Below are positions 46,909 through 57,663 of a DNA stretch of 64,000 bases, piece after piece. The stretch's first letter is position 1. Every line of letters begins with the position of its first letter. The notes under the pieces were generated by a model. It made no database searches, was not told the origin of the DNA, and saw only the letters and a list, made by a program, of their open reading frames with translations. The translations under genes and the position numbers were made by a program. The DNA comes from Marinobacter sp. DY40_1A1 (GTDB lineage Bacteria; Pseudomonadota; Gammaproteobacteria; Pseudomonadales; Oleiphilaceae): NCBI RefSeq assembly GCF_016597815.1, contig NZ_VCHA01000002.1, forward strand, positions 248,001 through 312,000. The letters are read 5' to 3'.

Positions 46909-48189
46909 ATTGCGCTGTGTGTTGTAGGCCGCAAGCTTTGGCCCAGGTAATGCCTGAACCGTGCTGGGCAGGAATCCGCGCTCGCGGAACCAGTGCTCGG
47001 TTTGTGTGGTAAGCACAAACAGTTTCTGGATGCCCTGGCTACGGGCGTGTTTTTCCACCATCAGCAATATATCGTCGCCTCTGCCAGCCCGCCGATAGGC
47101 GGAATCTACGGCGAAACAGGAGAGCTCTCCCGCACCATCTTCAGGGTAATTGTGCAGGGCGGCACAACCGACAATGGTGCCGTCACGCTCTGCGACTACA
47201 TAATGCTCAATATCTGTCTCCAGCATTTCCCGAGAGCGCCGTACCAGAATGCCCTGTTCTTCCAGTGGCTCTATCAACCCCAGAATGCCGCCGATATCCT
47301 CAGCTCGAGCCTGACGAATCTGCTCATAGTGATCGCCGCTGACCAACGTACCTGTGCCATCCCGGGTGAATAATTCCTCAAGCAAGGCGCCATCGTTCAC
47401 GTAGCTGATGAAATGTGCCCGCCGCACGCCCTTCACACAGGCATCGCAGGCGGCGCGCAACAGATCTGCGTCATGCCCGGTGACCGTGCCATCCGCCAAC
47501 CGCTCCGGCGCCAGCCGGGCCGGGAGTTCGCGAATCAGGGAGCCGTCCTGCTCAAGCAGGCCCTGGTCGTCGATAAAGACGATCAGCTTTTCCACCTGAA
47601 GCGCCGCAGCCACTTGACTACCCACATCTTCATAGGACAGGTTGAAGGCATCTCCGGTTGGCGAATAACCCATTGGCGGAAGCAAAATGATGTGCCCCTG
47701 CTCCAGCAGCTTTTCGATACCTGCCACGTCAACGCGACGCACCTTGCCGGTGTAACCGAAATCGATGCCATCCAGCACCCCAACCGGCTTTGCCGTGACA
47801 AAATTGCCACTACTGACCCGAATGCGGGCATTGTGCATGGGCGAATTCACCAGCCCCATGGACAGCTGGCTTTCAAGATGTGCACGTAAACCACCCGTTG
47901 CTTCCATTACCAGAGGCAAATGGTTTTCGGGAGTAATGCGAAGACTGCGGGAAAAAGACGATTCCAGACCAGCTTCATCCAGGCGTTTCTGTATCTGCGG
48001 GCGGGCGCCGTACGCAACAATCAGGCGCACACCCAGACTGGCAAGCAGCGTGATGTCATGGATGATGTTAATAAAATTTTCGTGCTCAAATGCGTCACCC
48101 GGAATCGTCAACACCACCGTACGGCCGCGGTGCGCGTTGATATAAGGCGATGAATGGCGAAAAGAATGCAGCCAGTCGTTTGGTTTCAA
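46882..48189 (-). CDS. argA: Amino-acid N-acetyltransferase (N-acetylglutamate synthase) ArgA
   Basis: Catalyses the first step of arginine synthesis. The 435-residue protein has an N-terminal amino-acid-kinase-fold domain (FRHSSPYINAHRGRTVVLTIPG, LIVAYGARPQI), which binds arginine for feedback inhibition, and a C-terminal GNAT domain (VVAERDGTIVGCAALHNY, AYRRAGRGDDILLMVEKHA). The start appears to be TTG 48189, with GGGGA at optimal spacing; no upstream ATG fits, and homology to E. coli ArgA begins within a few residues. It is the last gene of the minus-strand argB cluster. Confidence 0.95.
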   Translation of the reverse strand: MKPNDWLHSFRHSSPYINAHRGRTVVLTIPGDAFEHENFINIIHDITLLASLGVRLIVAYGARPQIQKRLDEAGLESSFSRSLRITPENHLPLVMEATGGLRAHLESQLSMGLVNSPMHNARIRVSSGNFVTAKPVGVLDGIDFGYTGKVRRVDVAGIEKLLEQGHIILLPPMGYSPTGDAFNLSYEDVGSQVAAALQVEKLIVFIDDQGLLEQDGSLIRELPARLAPERLADGTVTGHDADLLRAACDACVKGVRRAHFISYVNDGALLEELFTRDGTGTLVSGDHYEQIRQARAEDIGGILGLIEPLEEQGILVRRSREMLETDIEHYVVAERDGTIVGCAALHNYPEDGAGELSCFAVDSAYRRAGRGDDILLMVEKHARSQGIQKLFVLTTQTEHWFRERGFLPSTVQALPGPKLAAYNTQRNSKVFFKPL

Positions 48190-48250
48190 GTGTTATTCCC
48201 CAATCGTATTTTTACGTGTTTTTTTCGCGCGTCCGCATACTCGAAGAAAC

Positions 48251-49447
48251 TTAAAGACAAAACTGCCGGATGAGCCCCTGGAGGATTTTCACCGTGGGCT
48301 CCAGCTGTGACATTTCTATAAACTCGTCAGGCTGATGCGCCTGATCGATAGAACCCGGGCCAAGAACCAGGGTTTCCATACCAAGCTTTTGCAGCCAGGG
48401 CGCTTCGGTGGCAAAGGCGACAGCATGGGCAGTATGGCCGGTTAACGCTTCACAGGCTTTCACCAGGGCCGCATCTGCGGGCGTCTCAAACGGTGGCACG
48501 CCATCAAACAGCGGTTCAAACTCCATCGTTAATTCGCGCCGCTCAGCCAGCGGCCTAAGCCTGTGCAGAATATCCTGACGCAGGTTTTCCATGCTCATAC
48601 CGGGCAGCGGGCGCAGGTCAAAATGCAGCTCGCAGCGGGCACAAATACGGTTCGGATTATCGCCACCGTGGATGCAGCCAAGGTTGAGAGTTGGCACCTG
48701 CACCTCGAAATTCGGGTTGCGGTACTGCGCCTGCCAATCGGTGCGCAGAGCCAGAAGTTCACCAAGAGCTTCGTGCATACCTTCCAGCGCATTGCGACCC
48801 AGGCTGGGGTCAGAAGAATGGCCCGACTGGCCCTCAAACGTCAGCCGCTCCATCATAATGCCCTTGTGCATACGCACAGGCCTGAGGCTGGTAGGCTCTC
48901 CAATAACCGCATAGCGGGCTTTCGGCTTGCCAGCCTCAGCGAGCGCTCTGGCGCCATTCATGGAGGTTTCTTCGTCTGCTGTCGCGAGGATAATCAGGGG
49001 TTGTTTCAGGTCGGCGGCAGTAAAGGCTTTGGCGGCTTCAATCGCCAGCGGGAAAAAGCCCTTCATGTCACAAGTGCCCAGGCCATACCAGCGGTTGTCC
49101 CGCTCGGTCAGCGTGAAAGGGTCGCTTTGCCAACGCTGGTCATCAAACGGCACGGTATCCGTGTGACCGGCAAGCACCAATCCGCCAGAGCCACTGCCCA
49201 GCGTTGCAATCAGGTTGTACTTGCCGGGCATGTCGGGCACCGCCAGAAGCTCAACGGCAAAACCCAGAGCCTCCAGCCACTCTCCCAGTCGCCGTACCAC
49301 TGGCTCGTTGCTGTGATCCCACTCCGCCGATGCACTGCTGATCGACGGCAGCGAAACCAGCGTGGTCAGCATGTCACGCACGCCCGGAACCGAATCGGCC
49401 CTGTTGATCGCTTTACGACCGTCGTTATCGTCGCCAAACTGCGGCAT
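48251..49447 (-). CDS. argE: Acetylornithine deacetylase ArgE
   Basis: Zn/Co-dependent M20 peptidase-family enzyme that hydrolyses N-acetylornithine to ornithine in the linear arginine pathway. The 398-residue product has the metal ligands in LVLAGHTDTVPF, GTCDMKGF, the general base in LATADEETSMNGA and HEPGEPTSL-like GEPTSLRP; the terminal H is in PGSIDQAHQPDEFIE. ATG 49447 follows GAGGAGA. The gene lies 61 bp upstream of argA and 26 bp downstream of an unknown gene. Confidence 0.95.
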   Translation of the reverse strand: MPQFGDDNDGRKAINRADSVPGVRDMLTTLVSLPSISSASAEWDHSNEPVVRRLGEWLEALGFAVELLAVPDMPGKYNLIATLGSGSGGLVLAGHTDTVPFDDQRWQSDPFTLTERDNRWYGLGTCDMKGFFPLAIEAAKAFTAADLKQPLIILATADEETSMNGARALAEAGKPKARYAVIGEPTSLRPVRMHKGIMMERLTFEGQSGHSSDPSLGRNALEGMHEALGELLALRTDWQAQYRNPNFEVQVPTLNLGCIHGGDNPNRICARCELHFDLRPLPGMSMENLRQDILHRLRPLAERRELTMEFEPLFDGVPPFETPADAALVKACEALTGHTAHAVAFATEAPWLQKLGMETLVLGPGSIDQAHQPDEFIEMSQLEPTVKILQGLIRQFCL

Positions 49448-49473
49448 TGTGTCTCCTCGCTCCGGCTGGAGCG

Positions 49474-50727
49474 TTATTGTGACTGGCCGCGTCGCCAGAC
49501 CTCAAACCCTGCAATCGCACGCATAACGATCGGGTAGGCCACCTCGCCTCCAGCGACTTCACGAGCAACTTCCAGTTCCTGTTCGCTGACGCTTGCCAGA
49601 CGGCCTTGCACCAGATTCCCGTTTGAGAGCGTCACCCTCACTTTACGGCCAACCCATGCAGGCGCTGTTTCAAGATCTTCTGCATGCCAACTGACAACCT
49701 CCGGATTCTCACGAGGTACAAGCGGCTCAAGCGCCTCCTTGGGAATTTCAGGCACGACGGGCTCTACCTTGCGGAGAAACACATCCGGCACCTTGGCGCC
49801 ATTGTATTCTACAGCCCAAGCCAGGGTGCCATCAGCAGGTTCATCCTCTGCCCGCACCGGAATACCAAGGGCTTCGGAGTTCAGCTGCACAGACGCGGTT
49901 ATTTCCCCACCTTCAAGCAACCACTGCTGATACAACGCAAGCAACTGCTCGCTGGGGCGCCAACCACGTGCGTTCAAACCGGTTTCGAATGTTTCCAGTG
50001 CACGACCCGCCCACTGAGAGATTCCCAAGCCGGATTCCCGAGCACAGTAGGCAGCCACCCGGCGCATGAGCCCACCATCTCTGATGGTAACGTCCAAGGG
50101 CTGAGGCGAGCTCGTCAAAGTTGCTTCTGGCGATACCAGATTGATGCGGGCGCCCGGCCAGTCAAGTTCAAGGCTACCGGTATTGGCCGAGTTCAGCTCA
50201 AGGTGAAGCCGCTCAGGTGTCTGCTTCAGCACTAACTCACCAGACAAGCGGGTGATGCCCATGCGTAACAAATCGCCACTACCAAGATGCTGACGCGGGT
50301 CTGGCGCGCAGGGCAGTGCAAACAGGACTGCCTGCTCACGACCACCGGCACCGTCTTCCGTTACCCAATTGCGGAACATGGTTGCTTCAAGTACCAGCGC
50401 CAGCCCTTCGGCCTGCAAAGACCAGCTGGCCGGCAACTGGGCAGGGTCCACCAGTGCCTGGAGCAGAGCCACAGGAGACCCGGCTTCAAATTCTGCACGG
50501 CCGATAACCAGAGGCTGAGTCAACTCAAACCCCTGCCAGGACGCCCCGGTAAATACCAGTCGACCTTCTACACCGGAGCCTATTTTTCCCCGCTCCAGAA
50601 CGCCGCTGACGCCAAGCGCCTGTCGTGCTTCTGCCATGCGCTGGTCCGCCAGCCACCAGACCCCGGCCTTGAATACGGCAAAACCAATCAGGGCTGCCAG
50701 TATCAGTGTTGTGAGCAGACGTTTCAT
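49474..50727 (-). CDS. Unknown membrane-anchored protein between argB and argE
   Basis: I do not recognise a named family. The 417-residue product begins with one transmembrane segment (LLTTLILAALIGFAVFKAGVWWL), then a beta-rich AsmA-like periplasmic region (GSGVEGRLVFTGASWQGFELTQPL and repeated strand pairs), then a proline/glutamate-rich linker (PVVPEIPKEALEPLVPRE) and a C-terminal beta segment ending VRVTLSNGNLVQGRLASVSEQELEV, which looks like a small Sm-type barrel. It is tightly spaced (24 and 26 bp) inside the argB-argE-argA cluster, with GAGGAC before its ATG. Function unknown; an envelope role would fit the anchor. Confidence 0.82.
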   Translation of the reverse strand: MKRLLTTLILAALIGFAVFKAGVWWLADQRMAEARQALGVSGVLERGKIGSGVEGRLVFTGASWQGFELTQPLVIGRAEFEAGSPVALLQALVDPAQLPASWSLQAEGLALVLEATMFRNWVTEDGAGGREQAVLFALPCAPDPRQHLGSGDLLRMGITRLSGELVLKQTPERLHLELNSANTGSLELDWPGARINLVSPEATLTSSPQPLDVTIRDGGLMRRVAAYCARESGLGISQWAGRALETFETGLNARGWRPSEQLLALYQQWLLEGGEITASVQLNSEALGIPVRAEDEPADGTLAWAVEYNGAKVPDVFLRKVEPVVPEIPKEALEPLVPRENPEVVSWHAEDLETAPAWVGRKVRVTLSNGNLVQGRLASVSEQELEVAREVAGGEVAYPIVMRAIAGFEVWRRGQSQ

Positions 50728-50751
50728 CCGGAAAGTCCTCAGGCGACGCGA

Positions 50752-51657
<906 letters not shown>

Positions 51658-51699
51658 TTAATAATTCAGAATGAAAATAGGATTCCCACAGAGCTGTTG

Positions 51700-54351
51700 T
51701 CAGAAGTCAGCCACAAGTTCTGGTGCTGCTTTCTGGAGCTGGGCCCGGAAAATATCTTTTATGCGCTCCAGAGCCTCTTCCGTTTCAGCTTCAAAGCGAA
51801 GTACCAGCATGGGTGTGGTATTGGAGGCACGACACAAGCCCCAGCCATCGGCGTAATCCACACGAATGCCATCAATCTTGCTGATGTTACCGTCGCCAAA
51901 ATCACCCTCTGCACCAAGTTGCTCCATTATGGTGAACTTGCTGCTTTCGGTGACTTCAACATTAAGCTCTGGCGTGCTTATATCCTCAGGGAAGTCTTCA
52001 AACACTTCGTCACTGTGCCGGTCTTCAATGCCCAATATTTCCAGCAACCTGGCCGCTGCATATAGCCCGTCATCAAAGCCGTACCAGCGCTCAGCGAAGA
52101 AAATATGGCCGCTCATCTCACCTGCCAGCAAAGCGCCCGTTTCCTTCATCTTTGCCTTCATCAGCGAATGGCCGGTTTTCCACATGATGGGACGCCCACC
52201 CGCTTCCGAAATCACACCGGCAAGCCGTCGGCTACACTTCACATCGTAAATCACATCTGCACCAGGATTTCGTGACACCACATCACGGGCAAAGAGCATC
52301 AGCAAACGATCCGGCCAGATAATCTTGCCGGTATTCGTGACCAGGCCCAACCGGTCGCCATCGCCATCAAAGGCCACACCAAGATCTGCGCCTTCGGCTT
52401 TCACTCTTTCGATCAGATCCGCAAGATTGGCTGGCTTGCCCGGATCCGGATGGTGATTCGGGAAGTCCCCGTCAACCTCGCAGTACATCGGGATAACTTC
52501 ACAGCCAAGCTCTTCAATCAGCATCGGGCCCAGCTCACCTGCAATGCCGTTGCCGGCATCCACAACAACTTTGAGCGGTGCTGCCACAGCGATATCGCCG
52601 ACAATTCGATCAAGGTAAGCCCTGCGAACATCTTCAGTAGACTGTTCACCACGGCCTGCGGCCAGATCACCTGTCTGCACTCGCTTGTAGAGCGCCTTGA
52701 TGGCATCGCCAGAGAGGGTTTCACCGCCCAGCATGATCTTGAGGCCGTTGTAATTGGCCGGGTTATGGCTTCCTGTCACCATAACGCCTGACCCATTCTC
52801 AAGATGATGGGTCGCAAAATACAGCACCGGTGTTGGCACTGCGCCCACGTGAATAACATTGCAGCCGGAAGCCATCACACCACGAGCCAGCGCATCTGCC
52901 AGCCCGGGGCTGGAATGGCGGCCATCGTAGCCTATGCATAAAGATGACAGCCCGCGGCTGATAGCCTCTGACCCTATGGCTGTGCCTATTTGCAGAACAA
53001 CAGAAGGAGATAAGGTCTCGCCAACAATGCCCCGGATATCGTAGGCCCTGAAAATGTCTGGCGACATCTCAACCACCGGCTCATCCACCTCTTCAACATC
53101 TGGCATTTCTCCGCCGGCAAAGAAGGAGCTGTCACTACTGCCGCTGCCAAAACCCAGAACGTCTTCATCGCCGTCCAACATATCAATATCAGGTATGTCC
53201 TTGTCCTGAAACAGCGGCTCAACGTCGCCAGGCTCGGCCGTCCCACCACCCTTGACGGGCTTTGGCTTCGCCGTCTCTGCAGACTTTGTTATGCGCTTTT
53301 CGACAACCTGGGAAAGCCTGTAAAGTACCTCAGCGGCGGAGGCAACCATGTCCCACTGAAAGGCGGGTAACTTTTGTCGCTCACCTCCAAATACCTTATG
53401 AGCCCACTGAATCAGGTTGGTCACTTCCTGGCGCAAATTCTTCTGGGCGCTGATCAGCAAGACCCACACAAGTATGGCGGCTATCAGGGTAGGCACACCC
53501 ATCAACAGCGCAACCCACAAGATATTGATGGGGGGCTCAGGCAAAGCGTTCGGTGTATAGCGCAGAGTCCAGTCCGGATTGGCGAGCGTACGGGTTTCAG
53601 CTGTGCTTGCATTTCCTCCAGCACCGCCGTTACTGACGAACGTGCGGGATGTTCCGGAGACTGTCTGCACCAAGGCTAACTCGCCACCAAGCTGTGTGCT
53701 GTTAACAGAGAGTAGTGGCTGAAACTGGGATGCGTCGAATACCAGCAGGAGGCTACCCACAACCGCCTTGCTGGAGGGATTGCGAACCGGAACGGCCATC
53801 TGGACATACCAGCGATTTTCACGGGGAAACGCGTCCGGGTGCAGAAGCTGAGTGTTCTCCGCGCGACGGGCCAGCTCCAGCCCCGCAAAACCAAGCAATC
53901 CATTTGCATCGCCAGTCCTGGGAATCTGACGGTATGGGAACAGATACGCTGCCTGCACTCCGGGTAAGGCAGTCGCTAACCTTTGCTGGACCATGCCGGG
54001 ATCTGCGCGGTCCATCAAGGCATCCACAACATGAGGCTGGGTTGCCAAGCCATTCACGCTCTGCTGCATGAACGCAAGGTACTGACTGATGCGCTGAGCC
54101 GCAGCATCTGCCTCAGTGGCCTTCAAGGCGAGATAACGCTCTTCCGATGCCGGCTGCAATACCAGAACATAAACAAGAGCCACTGCAGCAATGCCTGCCA
54201 CCAAAACAACCAGCGCCTGCTTGATCGCCGTCTGTCCCAGATGGATCATTTTAGAGCTTGCGGAAGCCCGGGTTTTCGGTTTTTTTTCTGCTTTGGCTGT
54301 CGGTTGCTCATCAACGGACGCCTCAGTCACTTTCTTCTTACCCAGTTTCAT
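51700..54351 (-). CDS. algC: Membrane-anchored phosphomannomutase/phosphoglucomutase (AlgC type)
   Basis: An 883-residue protein. Residues 1-430 form an extra N-terminal part: Lys/Glu-rich cytosolic stretch, a transmembrane helix (about 43-68), a periplasmic region to about 280, a second helix (INILWVALLMGVPTLIAAILV), then an acidic linker. The catalytic PMM/PGM part starts near 428 (SPDIFRAYDIRGIVGE) with the phosphoserine TGSHNP (about 525), metal loop DGDGDR (about 663), GEMSGHIFF and the phosphate loop RASNTTP (about 840). It supplies mannose 1-phosphate and glucose 1-phosphate for LPS and exopolysaccharide. Re-annotated P. aeruginosa AlgC has a similar extension. Confidence 0.92.
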   Translation of the reverse strand: MKLGKKKVTEASVDEQPTAKAEKKPKTRASASSKMIHLGQTAIKQALVVLVAGIAAVALVYVLVLQPASEERYLALKATEADAAAQRISQYLAFMQQSVNGLATQPHVVDALMDRADPGMVQQRLATALPGVQAAYLFPYRQIPRTGDANGLLGFAGLELARRAENTQLLHPDAFPRENRWYVQMAVPVRNPSSKAVVGSLLLVFDASQFQPLLSVNSTQLGGELALVQTVSGTSRTFVSNGGAGGNASTAETRTLANPDWTLRYTPNALPEPPINILWVALLMGVPTLIAAILVWVLLISAQKNLRQEVTNLIQWAHKVFGGERQKLPAFQWDMVASAAEVLYRLSQVVEKRITKSAETAKPKPVKGGGTAEPGDVEPLFQDKDIPDIDMLDGDEDVLGFGSGSSDSSFFAGGEMPDVEEVDEPVVEMSPDIFRAYDIRGIVGETLSPSVVLQIGTAIGSEAISRGLSSLCIGYDGRHSSPGLADALARGVMASGCNVIHVGAVPTPVLYFATHHLENGSGVMVTGSHNPANYNGLKIMLGGETLSGDAIKALYKRVQTGDLAAGRGEQSTEDVRRAYLDRIVGDIAVAAPLKVVVDAGNGIAGELGPMLIEELGCEVIPMYCEVDGDFPNHHPDPGKPANLADLIERVKAEGADLGVAFDGDGDRLGLVTNTGKIIWPDRLLMLFARDVVSRNPGADVIYDVKCSRRLAGVISEAGGRPIMWKTGHSLMKAKMKETGALLAGEMSGHIFFAERWYGFDDGLYAAARLLEILGIEDRHSDEVFEDFPEDISTPELNVEVTESSKFTIMEQLGAEGDFGDGNISKIDGIRVDYADGWGLCRASNTTPMLVLRFEAETEEALERIKDIFRAQLQKAAPELVADF

Positions 54352-54442
54352 AGTTCATCCTGCAATTATCTTTTTTGTCCTGGACAAGCACTTGTCGGCA
54401 AAGTATAGACGCCACAGCGGGTTTCTGCGCTAAGGCTAAAGG

Positions 54443-54904
54443 CTAGCGGGTTCCTGTAGAGCCGAAACCACCCTCGCCCCGGACGCTGGCATCAAACTCG
54501 GAAACCACTTCAAAATCCGCCTGAATTACTGGCACCAGCACCAGCTGAGCAATCCGCTCGCCCACTTCAACCGTGAAAGCAGTTTTGCCGCGGTTCCAGC
54601 AAGACACCATCAATTCGCCCTGGTAGTCGGAATCGATCAGCCCCACCAGATTGCCCAGCACAATGCCGTGTTTGTGACCCAGCCCGCTTCGGGGCAGAAT
54701 CATGGCCGCCAGAGACGGATCTGCAATATAAATGGACAGCCCGGTTCGGATGAGCTGGGTATCCCCGGGATTCAGAGTCAGGGGCTCATCAAGGCAAGCC
54801 CGCAGATCCAACCCAGCCGATCCTTCGGTGGCGTACTCGGGGAAGGCAATCTGGTTGCCAATCCGATCATCAAGAATGCGTACCTGTAAATTCTTTTTGC
54901 TCAT
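54443..54904 (-). CDS. dut: dUTP diphosphatase
   Basis: Hydrolyses dUTP to dUMP, keeping uracil out of DNA and feeding thymidylate synthesis. The 153-residue trimeric enzyme shows all five motifs: [39 protein letters not shown] and the C-terminal P-loop-like [11 protein letters not shown]. Length is typical. It begins 1 bp downstream of the coaBC stop, a nearly fixed pairing in gammaproteobacteria. Confidence 0.98.
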   Translation of the reverse strand: MSKKNLQVRILDDRIGNQIAFPEYATEGSAGLDLRACLDEPLTLNPGDTQLIRTGLSIYIADPSLAAMILPRSGLGHKHGIVLGNLVGLIDSDYQGELMVSCWNRGKTAFTVEVGERIAQLVLVPVIQADFEVVSEFDASVRGEGGFGSTGTR

Positions 54905-54905
54905 G

Positions 54906-56108
54906 TTATTCCTGCTTCAGATGTTCGCCAATCAGCGCTACGAGGCGCGATGCAATCGCTTTCTTGGTGTCTGGCCCTATCGCCTCCTGCCCATCCGGCC
55001 AGAACACCGTGACGGCGTTATTGTCGCTATTGAAGCCCAGGCCGGGAACAGAGACATCATTGGCGACAATCATGTGCAACTTCTTGCGTTGCATTTTGTC
55101 CTTGGCGTAGCTGGCCACGTCGGTGGTTTCAGCTGCAAAGCCCACAGTAAAGGGCGCATCGGGGCGCCCGGCAATGGTAGCCAGCGTATCAGGGTTGCGC
55201 ACCAGGGGCAGCGCCATGGACTCACTGGACTTTTTGATCTTGTCGTCAGCACGATTCTCGGGCCGATAGTCTGCTACGGCAGCCGTCGCAATAAACAGGT
55301 CACAGCCTTCATCAACTGCGTCCATAGACGCTTTCAGCATATCTTCGGCTGTAACAACAGGGCGCACTTCAATGCCCACAGGAACCGGCAAATTGACCGG
55401 CCCACTCACCAGAACAACACTGGCGCCCGCATCCCGTGCCGCAACAGCCAGCGCATAGCCCATCTTGCCAGAACTGTGGTTGGTGATATAGCGCACAGGA
55501 TCTATAGGCTCACGGGTCGGGCCGGCGGTAATTACGACACGCCTGCCCGCAAGCTCTCCAGCTCCGGAATGCTTATTCATGATCAGGGCCGCGATCTCCG
55601 CAGCCTCAAGCATACGCCCCGGCCCATTGTCACCACAGGCCTGCTCACCCTGGGCCGGCCCCCAGAGAGAAATTTGCAGATCACACTCCAGCAAACGTAT
55701 GTTGCGCTGGGTACGCTCATTGCCCCACATGGCCTGATTCATGGCAGGCGCTACCGCGATGGGCGCCTCAGTTGCGCAGCAAACAGTGGTCAGAAGATCG
55801 TCGGCCATGCCCTGGGCCAGCCGCGCAACAAAATCTGCAGAAGCAGGCGCAATGACCACTTGATCAGCCCATTTGGCTAACTCTATGTGCCCCATGCCTG
55901 CTTCGGCCTCAGGATCAAGCAAAGAGGTACGCACCGGCTCGCCACTGAGCGCCTGAAAGGTCAGAGGGGTTACGAAGGCTTCTGCGCCTCGCGTCATGAT
56001 AACCCTTACCTCATAGCCCGCCTTTTTCAGCAAGCGCACAAGCTCGGCACTTTTATAGGCTGCAATACCACCGGTAATACCCAGCAGAATTTTTCTGACG
56101 GCCATCAT
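54906..56108 (-). CDS. coaBC: Phosphopantothenate-cysteine ligase / decarboxylase CoaBC
   Basis: Bifunctional coenzyme A enzyme of 400 residues. The N-terminal flavoprotein CoaC half shows [18 protein letters not shown], the [10 protein letters not shown] signature and the LRPG-like [10 protein letters not shown]; the C-terminal CoaB half shows [42 protein letters not shown] and [23 protein letters not shown]. Start ATG 56108 (tandem with 56105) follows GGAG. It is the first gene of the minus-strand dut-algC-arg group and is divergent from radC. Confidence 0.97.
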   Translation of the reverse strand: MMAVRKILLGITGGIAAYKSAELVRLLKKAGYEVRVIMTRGAEAFVTPLTFQALSGEPVRTSLLDPEAEAGMGHIELAKWADQVVIAPASADFVARLAQGMADDLLTTVCCATEAPIAVAPAMNQAMWGNERTQRNIRLLECDLQISLWGPAQGEQACGDNGPGRMLEAAEIAALIMNKHSGAGELAGRRVVITAGPTREPIDPVRYITNHSSGKMGYALAVAARDAGASVVLVSGPVNLPVPVGIEVRPVVTAEDMLKASMDAVDEGCDLFIATAAVADYRPENRADDKIKKSSESMALPLVRNPDTLATIAGRPDAPFTVGFAAETTDVASYAKDKMQRKKLHMIVANDVSVPGLGFNSDNNAVTVFWPDGQEAIGPDTKKAIASRLVALIGEHLKQE

Positions 56109-56291
56109 AAGGCTCCGTATCCGCTTAATATGAAAGGCTTATAAGATAGCATGCCCAGCGGATACCGACAGCCTGCAAGGCAGCCCCCTCGTTTACCATT
56201 TGTTACTTTTTGAAGTAGTCTTCGTAACTGGAATGCGCAGGACGCGCTAAATCCCTCAAAAATCCCCAAAGCGATTCGCAAGGAAGCAAAC

Positions 56292-56966
56292 ATGACCAAC
56301 CCCGCATGGCCTATGGATGAGCGCCCCCGTGAACGACTGCTCGCCCACGGCCCCGAAAGCCTGTCTGACGCAGAACTGCTGGCCATTTTTCTACGCACCG
56401 GCACCACCGGCATGCCGGTTATGGAGCTCTCGCGCGCCCTTTTGCAGGAATTTTCCGGCCTGCGTGGATTGCTGACAGCCTCAAGGCGGCAGTTCTGTGG
56501 CGTGAAAGGGCTGGGGACCGCAAAATATGCACAGGTTCAAGCCGCCATGGAAATGGCCAGGCGCGTAATGGACGAGCCACTACGCCAAGGCGACCCTCTT
56601 CGATCACCAGAAGACACCCGACGCTTTCTCACCAGTCGGCTGGGGACTTACCCCCACGAAGTATTTGCAGGTCTTTTTCTGGACAACCGGCACCGGGTCA
56701 TTCAATACAGGGAGCTGTTCAGAGGCACTATTGACGGCGCAGCCGTGTATCCGAGAGAAGTGGTGCGACAAGCGCTGGAAGATAATGCAGCGGCGGTTAT
56801 TTTCGCCCATAATCACCCTTCCGGAGTAGCCGAACCCAGTCAGGCAGACATCTCCCTGACCAAGCGCCTGAAAGAAGCACTCGGATTGGTGGATATCAGG
56901 GTTCTTGACCATATGGTGATCGGTCACGGTGAGGTAATATCCCTCGCAGAACGTGGATTGATGTAA
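56292..56966 (+). CDS. radC: RadC family JAB-domain protein
   Basis: A 224-residue protein with a helix-hairpin-helix-containing N-terminus ([27 protein letters not shown], then [15 protein letters not shown]) and a C-terminal JAMM/MPN+ metalloprotease-like domain with the metal motif [15 protein letters not shown] and the upstream catalytic glutamate region. Despite the name, a role in DNA repair is not established for E. coli RadC. ATG 56292 follows AAGGAAG. Linked to coaBC and rpmB in the standard order. Confidence 0.95.
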   Translation: MTNPAWPMDERPRERLLAHGPESLSDAELLAIFLRTGTTGMPVMELSRALLQEFSGLRGLLTASRRQFCGVKGLGTAKYAQVQAAMEMARRVMDEPLRQGDPLRSPEDTRRFLTSRLGTYPHEVFAGLFLDNRHRVIQYRELFRGTIDGAAVYPREVVRQALEDNAAAVIFAHNHPSGVAEPSQADISLTKRLKEALGLVDIRVLDHMVIGHGEVISLAERGLM

Positions 56967-57014
56967 GCCGTCACAGGCGAATGTGCGAAAACTGGCCAAA
57001 TTCCCAACAATTTT

Positions 57015-57043
57015 TTGCGTTGGGATGCTGGTTCTGGTATAAA
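57015..57043 (+). promoter_or_regulatory. Predicted promoter of rpmB-rpmG
   Basis: TTGCGT (57015-57020) and TATAAA (57038-57043) are spaced by 17 bp, about 142 nt upstream of rpmB. The A/T-rich run before the -35 could act as an UP element. The leader RNA of about 135 nt is long but shows no obvious binding-site mimic. Confidence 0.6.
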
Positions 57044-57184
57044 AGCGTCCCTTTCTGGCGGCGTCTGGCGAGCAGCGTTCAGTTCAGGGGCGCAAACAGG
57101 AGCCTAATCACTCCTCGGCAACCAGAGACGCAATTAAAATCGAATTCGTATTTATTAAGACCATTGCTCAGGTCGGAGGCAAGT

Positions 57185-57421
57185 ATGTCCAGAGTTTGTC
57201 AGGTAACCGGTAAGCGTCCGGTTTCCGGTAACAATGTTTCTCACGCGATGAACCACACCCGTCGTCGTTTTCTGCCTAACCTGCAAAGCAAGCGCTTTTG
57301 GGTTGAGTCTGAAAAGCGTTTCGTTCGGCTGCGCACGTCTACCAAAGGTATGCGCATCATCGATAAAAAAGGTATTGACGCTGTATTGGCCGATCTTCGT
57401 GCCCGCGGCGAGAAAGTATAA
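57185..57421 (+). CDS. rpmB: Large-subunit ribosomal protein bL28
   Basis: A 78-residue basic ribosomal protein beginning [21 protein letters not shown] and continuing [15 protein letters not shown], the standard bL28 sequence. ATG 57185 is preceded by TCGGAGGCAAGT. A frame open to 56981 is not used because bL28 always starts here. Two cysteines of the zinc-binding C+ type are not seen, so this is the zinc-free form with a single N-terminal Cys. It is followed 11 bp later by rpmG. Confidence 0.99.
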   Translation: MSRVCQVTGKRPVSGNNVSHAMNHTRRRFLPNLQSKRFWVESEKRFVRLRTSTKGMRIIDKKGIDAVLADLRARGEKV

Positions 57422-57432
57422 GGAGCTGCATC

Positions 57433-57588
57433 ATGCGCGAAAAAATCAAGCTGGTTTCATCAGCAGGCACTGGTCACTTCTACACGACCATGAAAAACAA
57501 GCGTAACACCCCGGAAAAAATCGAGATCAAAAAGTACGATCCGGTTGTCCGTAAGCACGTTGCGTACAAGGAAGCCAAGATCAAGTAA
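57433..57588 (+). CDS. rpmG: Large-subunit ribosomal protein bL33
   Basis: A 51-residue basic protein, [20 protein letters not shown]..., followed by [23 protein letters not shown], which is bL33. The cysteines of the zinc-binding form are replaced (SSAGTGHF, ending AKIK), so it is the C- type. It is translated from AAGGAGCTGCATC ahead of ATG 57433 and ends before a strong terminator. Confidence 0.99.
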   Translation: MREKIKLVSSAGTGHFYTTMKNKRNTPEKIEIKKYDPVVRKHVAYKEAKIK

Positions 57589-57607
57589 TTCCTGATCTGG
57601 TATCCAC

Positions 57608-57639
57608 AAAAAAACCCGACAAATTTGTCGGGTTTTTTT
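57608..57639 (+). terminator. Bidirectional intrinsic terminator after rpmG
   Basis: CCCGACAAATTTGTCGGG (57615-57632) is a perfect palindrome flanked by an A-run on the left and a T-run (57633-57639) on the right. It should stop rpmBG transcripts and, read leftward, those of the convergent EEP-family gene ending at 57664. Confidence 0.93.
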
Positions 57640-57663
57640 GTGGCCAGTTTTCAGAAAATCTCT

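Noticed and set aside
57044..57184. Ribosomal-protein leader regulating rpmB
   Set aside because: The leader is long enough, but I found no stem mimicking a 23S rRNA site, and no L28 autoregulatory motif is known to me; left as plain 5' untranslated region.
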